DNA of 40,463 nucleotides from an uncultured Lachnospiraceae bacterium (GTDB lineage: Bacteria; Bacillota; Clostridia; Lachnospirales; Lachnospiraceae). This document shows, in pieces, positions 23,580-32,012 of this stretch; position 1 is the stretch's first letter; each line of letters opens with the position of its first letter. Under the pieces are notes generated by a model. That model saw only the letters and a list, made by a program, of their open reading frames with translations, made no database searches and was not told the origin of the DNA. Made by a program: the position numbers and the translations under genes. The DNA is taken from contig CANOFW010000028.1 of assembly GCA_947565425.1 (NCBI GenBank), positions 1 through 40,463 on the forward strand, read 5' to 3'.

Positions 23580-24464
23580 CTATTTTTTCACCGCCATTGC
23601 GCCTATGCCTTCACTGACCGCCTCTTTTCCGCCAAAAATAAGCAAGACCATGGGAAGCATAACAATCAGTGAGCAGACAAATATGTATGAAATATTGTCA
23701 TAACTGATTCCGGGTATATAAAGAGAAAACGGCCAGAGAGCCAGAGTTTTCAAAAAAAGCAGCGGCTGTTCCACCATATTCCAGTACTCGATTACCCCCA
23801 GCAGCGCAGCCGCCTTAATCCCCGGCATAGCAAGAGGGACGCCCACATGATAAAACATACGCAGCCGGCTGCTGCTCTCGAGAGAAAACGCCTCATAAAC
23901 TTCCTCCGGCACGCCCAGGAAGCTGCGGTAAATAAGAAATACCGGAAATGTAGAAAATACTGCTGGCAATATAACCGCCGCATGTGTATCTTTGATTCCT
24001 ATAGCATCAATGACAAGATAATTTGACAACATTGTCACCTGAAATGGCAACAGCATCAATATTGTATAGACATAAAAGAGCAGGCTTGCAAGCCTGCCAT
24101 GGCATCTGGAAAACCCCCATGCCGCCGGCACAGCGACAAACATCTGCCCGGCGACAATAAAAGCCGTCAGTTTTACAGAATTCCAAAACACCACGTAAAA
24201 CTCCGGCTCATAAAACAACGTCTCGATAAATCCCTGAAAAGTTGGAAACGCCGGTAACAACAGCAAATACGTCTTCCCCTGCCCGCGCAGCACGCCTTCC
24301 AAATAAACGGATAATTCATAATTGCCGGTAACAGAACCTACCGCCAAAATTAAAACCGGAATGCATGAAAAAACACAAACTAAACTGATGAAAAGAATCG
24401 CTGCTTTTTTGGCAATAAAACGGCTAAAAATTGCCGCTTTTCGCTTGATAATAAAATCGTTCAA
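23580..24464 (-). CDS. Carbohydrate ABC transporter permease (MalG-like)
   Basis: About 294 aa, six transmembrane helices. The EAA-type cytoplasmic loop is visible as VYEAFSLESSSRLRMFYHVGVPLAMPGIKAA, with the conserved GxxxxxxxP spacing only partly kept. MalG-type family members pass sugars or oligosaccharides. A TTG at 24464 has an ideal GGGAGG 8 bases before it, while the ATG at 24491 lacks one, so TTG is preferred; the ATG start adds nine residues. It sits between the other permease and the adaptor. Confidence 0.82.
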   Translation of the reverse strand: MNDFIIKRKAAIFSRFIAKKAAILFISLVCVFSCIPVLILAVGSVTGNYELSVYLEGVLRGQGKTYLLLLPAFPTFQGFIETLFYEPEFYVVFWNSVKLTAFIVAGQMFVAVPAAWGFSRCHGRLASLLFYVYTILMLLPFQVTMLSNYLVIDAIGIKDTHAAVILPAVFSTFPVFLIYRSFLGVPEEVYEAFSLESSSRLRMFYHVGVPLAMPGIKAAALLGVIEYWNMVEQPLLFLKTLALWPFSLYIPGISYDNISYIFVCSLIVMLPMVLLIFGGKEAVSEGIGAMAVKK

Positions 24465-24500
24465 GATTCCTTCCTCCCTTTTTTTATTCATGATTCAATG

Positions 24501-25331
24501 TCACTTTTTCCGAAATGGCCAAACCATCACCGCAAAGATACAGACCACAATTACCGCGCCCGCCGACATCTTTTCTACCGACATATCCCGGAACCAATTG
24601 TGGAATAAGTGCTGAATCATATAGATACTCCTATCCGGGTACTCGCCCGCTAACAAGTAACTCTCCCGGTACGATTTCAGCGTTGCTGTCACCGCCAATA
24701 CAAACGCCGCTGAAGTCATCTGCCGCAGCCCTGGAAGCGTAACATAACGAAACCTTGCAAAAACTCCCGCCCCATCAACCACGGCAGCCTCATAGAGTTC
24801 CCCCGGTATCGCCTCCAGTCCGGCCAGCCACAGGACAACGTAATATCCCATATTCTTCCACAGGAATGTGGCGACAAAGACCCAAAATGTATAGGACGAA
24901 TTCAACCAATCCTGCGAAAGATTCAGATAGGTATTGATGAGGCCATTCTTATGAAAGACCATTTGCCAGACAAACATCAGGGAGACGACCGGCAGCGCCA
25001 GCGGCAACAGGCAACTGTTACGAAGAAATTTCCACTGGCGTTTTGCGCCGCTGCTGCAAAAATGAATGATGTTTGCCAATAACAAAGACATAACAAGCAG
25101 CAACGGCACGCACACCAGAAGAAAACGCCCCGTATTTCCCAGCGCCAGGCGAAAGGCAGGATTTCGCACTACCGCCTGATAATTCGCGGACCATGTAAAT
25201 TTTCTGCCGGCGGCATTCATAAAAGACCGCCTCACTACATCTGCAAACGGCAGAAACACAAGGACAGACACCCCAGCCAGACTTGGCGTCAGAAACACAA
25301 ACTCCCGCCAATTACGAATACCTTTTTTCAT
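24501..25331 (-). CDS. Carbohydrate ABC transporter permease (MalF-like)
   Basis: 276 aa, six helices. It begins with the family opening FVFLTPSLAGVSVLVFLPFADVVRRSF and contains an EAA loop (GELYEAAVVDGAGVFARFRYVTLPGLRQM, about 177-205) for docking an ATPase. Its start overlaps the last 20 bases of the solute-binding-protein gene, implying coupled translation. The partner ATPase is not encoded; a shared MsmX-type ATPase elsewhere is the usual solution in Firmicutes. Confidence 0.88.
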   Translation of the reverse strand: MKKGIRNWREFVFLTPSLAGVSVLVFLPFADVVRRSFMNAAGRKFTWSANYQAVVRNPAFRLALGNTGRFLLVCVPLLLVMSLLLANIIHFCSSGAKRQWKFLRNSCLLPLALPVVSLMFVWQMVFHKNGLINTYLNLSQDWLNSSYTFWVFVATFLWKNMGYYVVLWLAGLEAIPGELYEAAVVDGAGVFARFRYVTLPGLRQMTSAAFVLAVTATLKSYRESYLLAGEYPDRSIYMIQHLFHNWFRDMSVEKMSAGAVIVVCIFAVMVWPFRKK

Positions 25332-27615
25332 ACATATACAACTCCAAAGCTTTATAGATTTCCTCTACTGCCGCTTCAAGACTTTCTTCACCCATCAAAT
25401 ATCCTTCCGCCCCTTTTTGTATGGCATCCATGACAATCGTATTTTCCATGGCAGGTATTGTCAGATTCCCTGCATCGTCCAAAAGCTGCGTGAACCTTTG
25501 CGGTTCCATCCACTGATCATTTTCCTCTGAATTCTCAGAACCATTTTCGTCCTCTTGCGGTATTCCCTTTGCCAGCACGGACGGCGTTTGGGCAAAAGCG
25601 TCTTTATTGACCGGAAGTCCCATAATCACGGCATACATGCCGTCGATAAATATTTTCTGCTCTTCCTCGCCGAGCATAAAAGAAAGAAATTCCCTGGCAA
25701 GCTCTTCTTGCTGCGATTCACAGTTGATTCCGGCAATGAGCGCGCTGAACACTCCCTTCGCCGTCGCCTGATACGAAAACCCCCGATGAACAATATCCCA
25801 AAAATCATGAATGGAACTCAGATACCCTAAATCCATCGCCACATTTCCATACGTTATATTTGACGCGTCCAAAAAAGTATCATTGGCAAAAACGTCGTCG
25901 CTTTTCTTTGGCTCATCCTCCTGAAAAAACAAAGATATCTCGTTTTCCGTTTCTTTCAATCTGTTATTAATCTTGCCCACAGTTTCTAAAAGTTCTCTCA
26001 AGCCCTCCTTGGAAACTGTCTCGTCCTCCTTTTGGATGTCCCGCCAATAAATGCTGAACATATAGCGCAGTAATCCTTTGTCCTGCCGGAAAAATGCCGG
26101 CATATCTTCCGTCTTCTCGGCCGCCGATAACAAATCCGCCGGCGACTGGATCTGCGATACCTTTTCTTTCGCTCCAACCACTACCGGAATCTTAAAGGAG
26201 ACGGGCGCTGCATACTGCGCGCCGTCCGTCTGATACGCCTGAAAAAGATTGGCAAACCCTTCTTCTCCACTGACATAAGAAGCTAAATCACTGTGTAAAT
26301 CCTTGAGCATTCCCTTTTGCGCATAAGACTCCCAGGGCAGCCCGTTCAATAGAAGGACATCCGGGCCTGTTCCCGCCATCATCTCTGTATTGAGAATGCC
26401 GATAGCGTCCGCCTCTTCTTTGACCGCTGCCTCCTCCATGCCCACTTCATGTATCATCTGTACCTCAGGATGGCTCGACTGAAAATCAGAAATCATCTTC
26501 TCTAAAACGTAATTATTCTTTAGAGAATAGACGACTAATTCATGCTCTGGTCGTGCCGGCATTTCTGCGTCAAATTCATACCGCAATAACTCCATGCCAG
26601 CGCCAGCTACACTTTGTACAAACAAAAGGAACACATCTCCCTCTACACTGCAAAGACGCTTTATATCATAACTTATATCTGAAAAGCGGCTCCGTTTCCC
26701 GTCCACCAAAAGCTCCGTCAACGTATTATGATCATCCGTGCCATAAATGCCAGTTTTGTTACTATAAAAAATTTTCTCCTCCCGGGTATTGACGTCCATA
26801 CTATTTAGAAAATTTGCTTCTAAAGGAATCGCTAATTCCTCCAGCTTGTCCCCGCTTCCTGCATCTAACACCTGAATTACCCCGTCATACTCGCTCAGAT
26901 AAATTTTATCCCCATATAAAGCAATCTTCGCTGTATTTGTCTTCTGCTGCCACAATACCTCGCGCTCACCGGGCGCGAAGCAAATAACTTCATATCTGCT
27001 ATTTTCCTCCTCTCCTGATATAAACATGCCATAAATTTTGCCCTCAGCAGAAAGCAAAATCTGTTCCAGTCCATAGCCAGACTGTAAATTTTCTTCCTGC
27101 GGCTCAGGCAGCGGCAACTGCAACGCGTGCACCTTGGCGTCGCCTTGTATATGTTCCATCAGAAAATATGCATACTCCCCGACGGCATGTTTTTCGTCCA
27201 AAGGATCCTCAGACATTTTCCCGGCGGATAAGACAATATCCTCTTCACCAAAACTTGCGCTCACCACCCGGTAACCTTGCGGAAGCCATTCTGTCGCCAG
27301 TTCCTTTTGTTCCCAGGAACTACCGCCGTCCCCGCTCTGCCAATAGTAGAAACTGCCTGGCTCATTTTCAAATAGTATGCGTACATTGCCATCCTCTTTG
27401 CATTGCACATCAAAAATATGCTGTACAGAAAACGGCAAGTCTACTTTTTCTTCCCGGTATCTGCCCTTAGCAACCTTGCGCTCTGTCTCACTGGCTAACT
27501 CCTGCCCCTTCAAATCTTTTTCCTGGCCGCTGCCACCCGCAGAGGAACAGGCTGTGGTAAAAACAACTATAACACTCAGCAGCAACAACAGCGCAGATGA
27601 ACACCTCTTTTTCAT
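25312..27615 (-). CDS. Solute-binding lipoprotein with an N-terminal Asp-box/propeller-like domain
   Basis: 767 aa. A lipoprotein signal with Cys23 in FTTACSS is followed by a charged linker. Residues about 45-355 form repeated beta strands with a perfect Asp-box (SGDGGSSW, 94-101; pattern SxDxGxxW) and propeller-like blades such as YGDKIYLSEYDGVIQVLDAGSGDKL. From about 358 a typical sugar-type extracellular solute-binding domain begins (VVYSLKNNYVLEKMISDFQSSHPEV) and contains GPDVLLLNGLPW. Ordinary family members are about 430 aa; here the front half is extra. A strong AAGGAGG site precedes the ATG. First gene of the unit, under the repeat-containing promoter. Confidence 0.87.
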   Translation of the reverse strand: MKKRCSSALLLLLSVIVVFTTACSSAGGSGQEKDLKGQELASETERKVAKGRYREEKVDLPFSVQHIFDVQCKEDGNVRILFENEPGSFYYWQSGDGGSSWEQKELATEWLPQGYRVVSASFGEEDIVLSAGKMSEDPLDEKHAVGEYAYFLMEHIQGDAKVHALQLPLPEPQEENLQSGYGLEQILLSAEGKIYGMFISGEEENSRYEVICFAPGEREVLWQQKTNTAKIALYGDKIYLSEYDGVIQVLDAGSGDKLEELAIPLEANFLNSMDVNTREEKIFYSNKTGIYGTDDHNTLTELLVDGKRSRFSDISYDIKRLCSVEGDVFLLFVQSVAGAGMELLRYEFDAEMPARPEHELVVYSLKNNYVLEKMISDFQSSHPEVQMIHEVGMEEAAVKEEADAIGILNTEMMAGTGPDVLLLNGLPWESYAQKGMLKDLHSDLASYVSGEEGFANLFQAYQTDGAQYAAPVSFKIPVVVGAKEKVSQIQSPADLLSAAEKTEDMPAFFRQDKGLLRYMFSIYWRDIQKEDETVSKEGLRELLETVGKINNRLKETENEISLFFQEDEPKKSDDVFANDTFLDASNITYGNVAMDLGYLSSIHDFWDIVHRGFSYQATAKGVFSALIAGINCESQQEELAREFLSFMLGEEEQKIFIDGMYAVIMGLPVNKDAFAQTPSVLAKGIPQEDENGSENSEENDQWMEPQRFTQLLDDAGNLTIPAMENTIVMDAIQKGAEGYLMGEESLEAAVEEIYKALELYMYEKRYS

Positions 27616-27647
27616 AATGCTCTTCCTCCTTCTTATGTATGTTTCCC

Positions 27648-27676
27648 ATCATATCACAGGATAAATTGTAAAGTCC
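27648..27676 (-). promoter_or_regulatory. Promoter of the transporter unit
   Basis: Minus-strand GGACTT (27671-27676) in the -35 position, a 17-base spacer and TATGAT (27648-27653). The -35 is part of an 11-bp direct repeat, so transcription probably depends on or is blocked by a regulator. Confidence 0.6.
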
Positions 27677-27692
27677 TCTAAAAGTTCTCTAA
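27671..27692 (-). repeat. Two 11-bp direct repeats, probable response-regulator box (transporter side)
   Basis: On the minus strand TTAGAGAACTT (27692-27682) is directly followed by TTAGAGGACTT (27681-27671). They differ at one base and abut exactly, giving an 11-bp period. OmpR/PhoB-family regulators bind such head-to-tail repeats. A mirror-image pair stands at 27764-27785. Confidence 0.75.
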
Positions 27693-27763
27693 GATGTTAG
27701 GATTGTCTGAGTGTAATTCATCCAGAAACATGATACAAGGGAAAAACAAAATTACAATTGAAA

Positions 27764-27785
27764 ATAGAGGACTTTTAGAGAACTT
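27764..27785 (+). repeat. Two 11-bp direct repeats, probable response-regulator box (regulator side)
   Basis: ATAGAGGACTT (27764-27774) is directly followed by TTAGAGAACTT (27775-27785). The same two half-sites as at 27671-27692 are present, in the order GGACTT then GAACTT. The second half lies within the spacer of the regulator-gene promoter. Confidence 0.75.
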
Positions 27786-27797
27786 TTTTGTTATACT
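27769..27797 (+). promoter_or_regulatory. Promoter of the response regulator and kinase genes
   Basis: GGACTT (27769-27774) is 17 bases upstream of TATACT (27792-27797), about 29 bases before the regulator start codon. As on the transporter side, the -35 hexamer is a repeat half-site. Confidence 0.65.
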
Positions 27798-27825
27798 AAA
27801 AAGAAGAAAACCTGGGAGGCTGATT

Positions 27826-28500
27826 ATGAGAATTTTGCTTATCGAAGACGACTCCAGCCTGGCGGAACTCCTCGTCTACGGATTGGAGGAAGAGGGCTTT
27901 GCCGTCGACCTCTGCCCCGATGGTGTGGAAGGGCTGACCTTGGCGCTGCAAAACCTACATGATCTTATCTTGTTAGACCGTATGCTGCCCGGATTGCCGG
28001 GAGAAAAACTATTAAAGCGTATACGCCGCAGTAAGGTAGACACACCTGTGATATTCATCACCGCCATCGGCGACGCAGCAGAAAAAATCAACGGCTTAGA
28101 CCTGGGCGCTGATGATTACCTGGTAAAGCCTTTTGAAATTGGCGAACTTCTGGCGCGCATCCGCAGTGTTATGCGCAGGACGCTAAATCGTCCCGCCCCC
28201 TTTTCCCTTGCCTTCGGCGACATTCGTTTTGCAGAAAATGAATCTAAAATAATCCATAAGGACAACACGGTTCTGCTGCCCAAAAAAGAAGCCGAACTTC
28301 TCTCTTATTTGCTGCGCAATCCGAACCAGGTCCTCTCACGCCGGCAAATTATTGGCAATGTCTGGGGGCCGCATACGGAAATAGAAGACGGAAACCTGGA
28401 CAACTACATTTACTTAATCCGCAAGAAATTAAACGGCTTAGATACAAACGTACACATTGTAACGGTACACCGCCAGGGCTATTGCTTGACGCTGAAATAA
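27826..28500 (+). CDS. OmpR-family response regulator
   Basis: 224 aa. The receiver domain (1-115) has the acidic EDD pocket (7-9), phosphoacceptor Asp51 in LILLDRMLPG, and VKPF with the conserved Lys (about 101). The C-terminal winged helix (about 125-222) ends with the usual TVHRQGYCLTL. The ATG at 27826 has GGGAGG directly upstream; the frame open to 27694 would run through the promoter. It is followed after about 50 bases by its kinase. Its probable binding sites are the 11-bp repeat pairs upstream, through which it would control itself and the transporter unit. Confidence 0.93.
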   Translation: MRILLIEDDSSLAELLVYGLEEEGFAVDLCPDGVEGLTLALQNLHDLILLDRMLPGLPGEKLLKRIRRSKVDTPVIFITAIGDAAEKINGLDLGADDYLVKPFEIGELLARIRSVMRRTLNRPAPFSLAFGDIRFAENESKIIHKDNTVLLPKKEAELLSYLLRNPNQVLSRRQIIGNVWGPHTEIEDGNLDNYIYLIRKKLNGLDTNVHIVTVHRQGYCLTLK

Positions 28501-28553
28501 GGCTAGCAGGGAGATTATAAATACTTACTGCCGCCTGATGAATGGAGAACCTT

Positions 28554-29861
28554 ATGTTTCAGAAAGTGCAAAACAAACTTTCTTTCATTTGCTGTCTGAC
28601 GACAACTCTGATTGTACTCGTCATTATCTTATGCTGCCTGCATGTTTCCGAGCGAAATATGTATGGACAGGAACAGGCATTATTTTTCCTCAAGACAACT
28701 ACGATCTCCTCCGACTTATATTTATCCGGAAACATAGATATGAACTGGTATCGCCAACAAATGGAGGACGGCAAACATCTCCTCTACATTGAAGTAAACG
28801 ACGCGCCCGCCACCCTCTCCGACTTAATCCTTTCCAAAAAAGACCGCGCTTTTATCCGCATGATACAAGACTATTTGAATCAACAAATAACCCGCGGAAA
28901 TAAACATTTTGCTCAGACTGCACAGGCGAACACACCGGACACAGTACAGCAGTATTTTGCATACGCCAGTGAAGGACAAAAATTCCTTGTCATGCAGGCA
29001 GACTTACAAAAAGATGAGCAACAGATTCGTTATCTATTTTGTTACAATCTGCAAAACTTTTACTATAACGTTAAGAGGCAACGCCTCTTGTTTGCTGCTA
29101 TCTGGCTGTTTTCTATCGTGCTTTTATTCTTGTTCGCGCGCATTTTTACGTCCCATGCGCTAAAACCTGTCGTCCAAAACGATGAAAAGCAAAGGCGTTT
29201 CATAGCCTTTGCCTCACATGAGCTGCGCTCTCCCTTAGCCACTGTAAAAACCGGTCTCTCTATGCTGAAAACGAGATGCGGCACAGAAAAAAACGCGCGC
29301 ATTTTTGTACTGATAGAACGTGAAATATCAGGAATGGAACGGCTGATCCAGGACCTTCTCTATCTCGCCAAAGCAGAAAACGCCGCGTTCCGTTTTCATT
29401 TCGTGCCTGTCAATCTTGCCAGTTTGCTTACATTCGTCTATGAGAAATACATCGACGAAGCGCAAAATAAAAATGTGTCTCTTTCTTTGTCGATAGCCGA
29501 AAATGGCAGCTACGACTGCCTCTGCGACGAGCAGCGGATTGCGCAGGCGATAACGATCCTTGTGGATAATGCCCTGACTTACACTCCGCCTGGGCATACG
29601 ATCACCTTACACATTTACAGCTCGCACCGGAAATGTTATATGCAAGTCATTGATACTGGAATCGGCATTTCTGACGCCGATAAGGAAAAAATATTTGACC
29701 GCTTCTATCAGGCGGATTCCTCCCGCAGCCAAAAGAATCATTTCGGCCTCGGCCTCTCCATCGCCAGGGAAATCTGCCATACGCATGGCGGCAGCATTTC
29801 CGTCAGCGACACAACGGGCGGAGGCAGTACTTTCACCATCCGCCTGCCGCAGCGACCATGA
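28554..29861 (+). CDS. Membrane sensor histidine kinase
   Basis: 435 aa. Two membrane helices (about 10-29 and 177-196) flank an extracytoplasmic domain of about 145 residues without a recognised fold. No HAMP domain is obvious. The phosphoacceptor His is in FASHELRSPLATVKTG (about 222); the ATPase shows DNALTYTP, DTGIGIS, FDRFYQAD and GLGLSIA. The ATG at 28554 has GGAG 6 bases upstream; an ATG four codons earlier has none. The partner is the regulator directly upstream. The sensed signal is unknown but is probably tied to the neighbouring lipoprotein or adaptor. Confidence 0.92.
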   Translation: MFQKVQNKLSFICCLTTTLIVLVIILCCLHVSERNMYGQEQALFFLKTTTISSDLYLSGNIDMNWYRQQMEDGKHLLYIEVNDAPATLSDLILSKKDRAFIRMIQDYLNQQITRGNKHFAQTAQANTPDTVQQYFAYASEGQKFLVMQADLQKDEQQIRYLFCYNLQNFYYNVKRQRLLFAAIWLFSIVLLFLFARIFTSHALKPVVQNDEKQRRFIAFASHELRSPLATVKTGLSMLKTRCGTEKNARIFVLIEREISGMERLIQDLLYLAKAENAAFRFHFVPVNLASLLTFVYEKYIDEAQNKNVSLSLSIAENGSYDCLCDEQRIAQAITILVDNALTYTPPGHTITLHIYSSHRKCYMQVIDTGIGISDADKEKIFDRFYQADSSRSQKNHFGLGLSIAREICHTHGGSISVSDTTGGGSTFTIRLPQRP

Positions 29862-29900
29862 TGCAACGCTTTCACCATCCGCCTGCCACAGCGACTATGA
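29830..29900 (+). repeat. 39-bp-period duplication of the kinase 3' end
   Basis: The 32 bases 29830-29861, coding the last residues TIRLPQRP and the stop, recur at 29869-29900 with two differences. The second copy is outside the gene and carries no product. It looks like a small tandem duplication at the convergent gene end. Confidence 0.8.
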
Positions 29901-29911
29901 ATTCGTACCCA

Positions 29912-30562
29912 TCACAATTTTATATCCACCCTCCTCGTCCCCGTTCTCTTGAGCGCTGATTTCTTCTGTAATTCTTTTCTCTTTTTCTGCGCATTTTGCC
30001 GGGACTTGTCAATCAGTTTCTTTGCATTTTTCTTGCGCGCCTGCCGAAGTTTGCTGCTCATGGTAAGGCTTCTTTTATCTACCACACGGGAACAACAACG
30101 ATACTTGCCATCCCGGTCGATAAAACTGTTCTGGTACACAAGCGTCTTGCCGCTGGCTTTGTAAATTCCGTCCATAAATTTGGTGATAAATTCCACGCCC
30201 TTTATCATATCCTTCATGTCTTTTTCCGTCTGCGGATCGTTGCGCATTTTATTCAAAATGCTGTAACTAAGCGTCAGCGTTTTACCGCTTCTGGCGGAAG
30301 AAAACGTAGAACCGGCCTTCACATCCACGCTCGGGGCAAGCTTTGCCAATTCGCGTACGTAATCTGCAAGGTCTTGTTTTCTATTCTGTAAGCTATTGGT
30401 GTAAATGACGGCCACATCTGATTTATGCGCTTTATTTGCCCCGCTGTTTGCAGGTTCCTGCGCTGCCTGTTCTGCTTCTTTCTGTGCGCTTTCTGCCGCA
30501 TGGCTTTTCTTCAAATCCTGTATGGTATTGTGAATATAATTGTTTGTAATCTCCATGCCCAT
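29912..30562 (-). CDS. Uncharacterised basic protein (possibly DUF6033-like)
   Basis: 216 aa starting MGMEITNNYIHN. After an Ala/Glu-rich segment there is a middle domain (about 50-150: DVAVIYTNSL, SYSILNKMRNDPQTEKDM, ITKFMDGIYKASG) and a strongly basic C-terminal tail with many Lys and Arg (KKNAKKLIDKSR and following). No signal peptide. It resembles proteins of Lachnospiraceae that I associate with DUF6033, an assignment I cannot verify. A good GGAGG site is 8 bases before the ATG; an ATG 22 codons upstream has none. It lies 88 bases downstream of the M56 gene and faces the kinase gene tail. Confidence 0.7.
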   Translation of the reverse strand: MGMEITNNYIHNTIQDLKKSHAAESAQKEAEQAAQEPANSGANKAHKSDVAVIYTNSLQNRKQDLADYVRELAKLAPSVDVKAGSTFSSARSGKTLTLSYSILNKMRNDPQTEKDMKDMIKGVEFITKFMDGIYKASGKTLVYQNSFIDRDGKYRCCSRVVDKRSLTMSSKLRQARKKNAKKLIDKSRQNAQKKRKELQKKSALKRTGTRRVDIKL

Positions 30563-30650
30563 ACTCTTATCCTCCTTGATATTATTTATGATTGAAATCC
30601 ATTTCTGATTGGTAATCTGTTGAGCCAAATAATCGTCCTGTAATTGCTCT

Positions 30651-32012
30651 TTACATCATCTTTATCAAAGTCAGCATCCAGTTATCATCCGCCTGTCTGT
30701 CATAAGAAATCCTGACTACCTCTTCCTCTGAACCTGCTTCATAACAACAGGAATATCCACGTCCCACAAAACCGGGCAGTTTATAAAACCCGCCAAAGAC
30801 AATAAAAATCTCTCCAAAAGCATTCTTCTTATGCAAGAAATCTTCAAAAGCCTCCCGCTTCACATAAACGTAGCTGTCATCGTAGGAAATCATCTTATGC
30901 AGGCTCTTATCGTAAGAAGTCATCTTATGCAGGCCATTAGTACGAAACGCCTCTTTGTCTACGTTATCATCCTGCGCAAGCAGCCGCGATTGATTGCTCT
31001 CTACATCAAACGCATATACTAACATGCTGTCATTCTCATTACATCTGTCAAAGGAAACATTTTCTATACCCAGGACCATACCTGCAACGCCTAAAAAAAC
31101 GGCAAACAGCATACCCATCAAAGCTATACGCTTATAAGGTTTGTACCTGGCAATTTGCGTCATTCTCCGGCGGATATCCTGATATTCCTCGTTGCCCATA
31201 AAAGCAGCATACATATTGAACGCTTCCTTCTCTGCCTGCAAAAACCTCATACTCTTTATCAACAATCGCCCATATGCGTATGACGTCCGCCCGCTTCTTT
31301 GAATCGTCACCCGGTCGCAAACTTCTTCCATATCCTCGCGCAAAAATTTCGTGCCAAGATGAAGCAATGGATTCACCCACAAAAATGCACGCAATAGATC
31401 CCACAAAAAATGAATCCATAAATGTCCCCGCCAGATATGCACCTGTTCATGGAGAAGTATTATTTGTATTTCTTCCTCGTCATATTCCTCCAAAATAACC
31501 TGTGGCACGACAATTTTAGGTCTGAACAATCCTATGGAAAATGGTGTGACAGGAGTCTTTGTAACGTACACAGCCGCGCATCCTTGAAATAGCTTGGGGC
31601 TGCCGGGATGCAGGGAAGAGCGCACGGTTCTTTTTTCCATGTTGGCAACCATTTTTTGAAGTTTTCTTCTTCTTGTAAATAACAGCGCCATAGATACAAA
31701 CACACCGAGAAAATACAGTCCGTATATCCATATATGATTTAGAAAAGTTTGCGGCAGCCAGGTAAACAGCATGACGCCAACCATATGCTCATAAAAGAAT
31801 TTCATCTTGCCCACAAACAGGACGGGAAGAAACAAGCTCCACAACGCGCCTTTGAGGAACACATGATTCTTGCAAAAAGTCTTGCGCAAAGACCAGACAA
31901 GCACGAATACTCCCAGAGAAACGAGGGCGCACCGCATGATCTGCATTCCATAATAGCCTGCGCCAATTTGTAAAAGCTGCATACCCTTACTGATAAACTC
32001 CTGTGCCATCAT
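30651..32012 (-). CDS. M56-family (BlaR1/MecR1-like) membrane metallopeptidase
   Basis: 453 aa. About four transmembrane helices with a zinc-peptidase domain: HEQVH (188-192) and the distal Glu in REDMEEVCDR (about 229). BlaR1-type proteins cleave a BlaI repressor when the outer domain senses a signal. A last helix near 303-322 is followed by an outer part of only about 128 residues that lacks the SxxK and KTG motifs of penicillin-binding sensors, so the ligand is probably not a beta-lactam. A nine-residue near repeat (HKMTSYDKS, HKMISYDDS) occurs in it. It overlaps the repressor gene by 4 bases. Confidence 0.88.
   Translation of the reverse strand: MMAQEFISKGMQLLQIGAGYYGMQIMRCALVSLGVFVLVWSLRKTFCKNHVFLKGALWSLFLPVLFVGKMKFFYEHMVGVMLFTWLPQTFLNHIWIYGLYFLGVFVSMALLFTRRRKLQKMVANMEKRTVRSSLHPGSPKLFQGCAAVYVTKTPVTPFSIGLFRPKIVVPQVILEEYDEEEIQIILLHEQVHIWRGHLWIHFLWDLLRAFLWVNPLLHLGTKFLREDMEEVCDRVTIQRSGRTSYAYGRLLIKSMRFLQAEKEAFNMYAAFMGNEEYQDIRRRMTQIARYKPYKRIALMGMLFAVFLGVAGMVLGIENVSFDRCNENDSMLVYAFDVESNQSRLLAQDDNVDKEAFRTNGLHKMTSYDKSLHKMISYDDSYVYVKREAFEDFLHKKNAFGEIFIVFGGFYKLPGFVGRGYSCCYEAGSEEEVVRISYDRQADDNWMLTLIKMM

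Noticed and set aside
22238-25331. Idea that the adaptor and permeases form a MacAB-type exporter
   Set aside because: The permeases have MalF/MalG-type architecture with EAA loops, no MacB-type FtsX domain is present and no ATPase is encoded.
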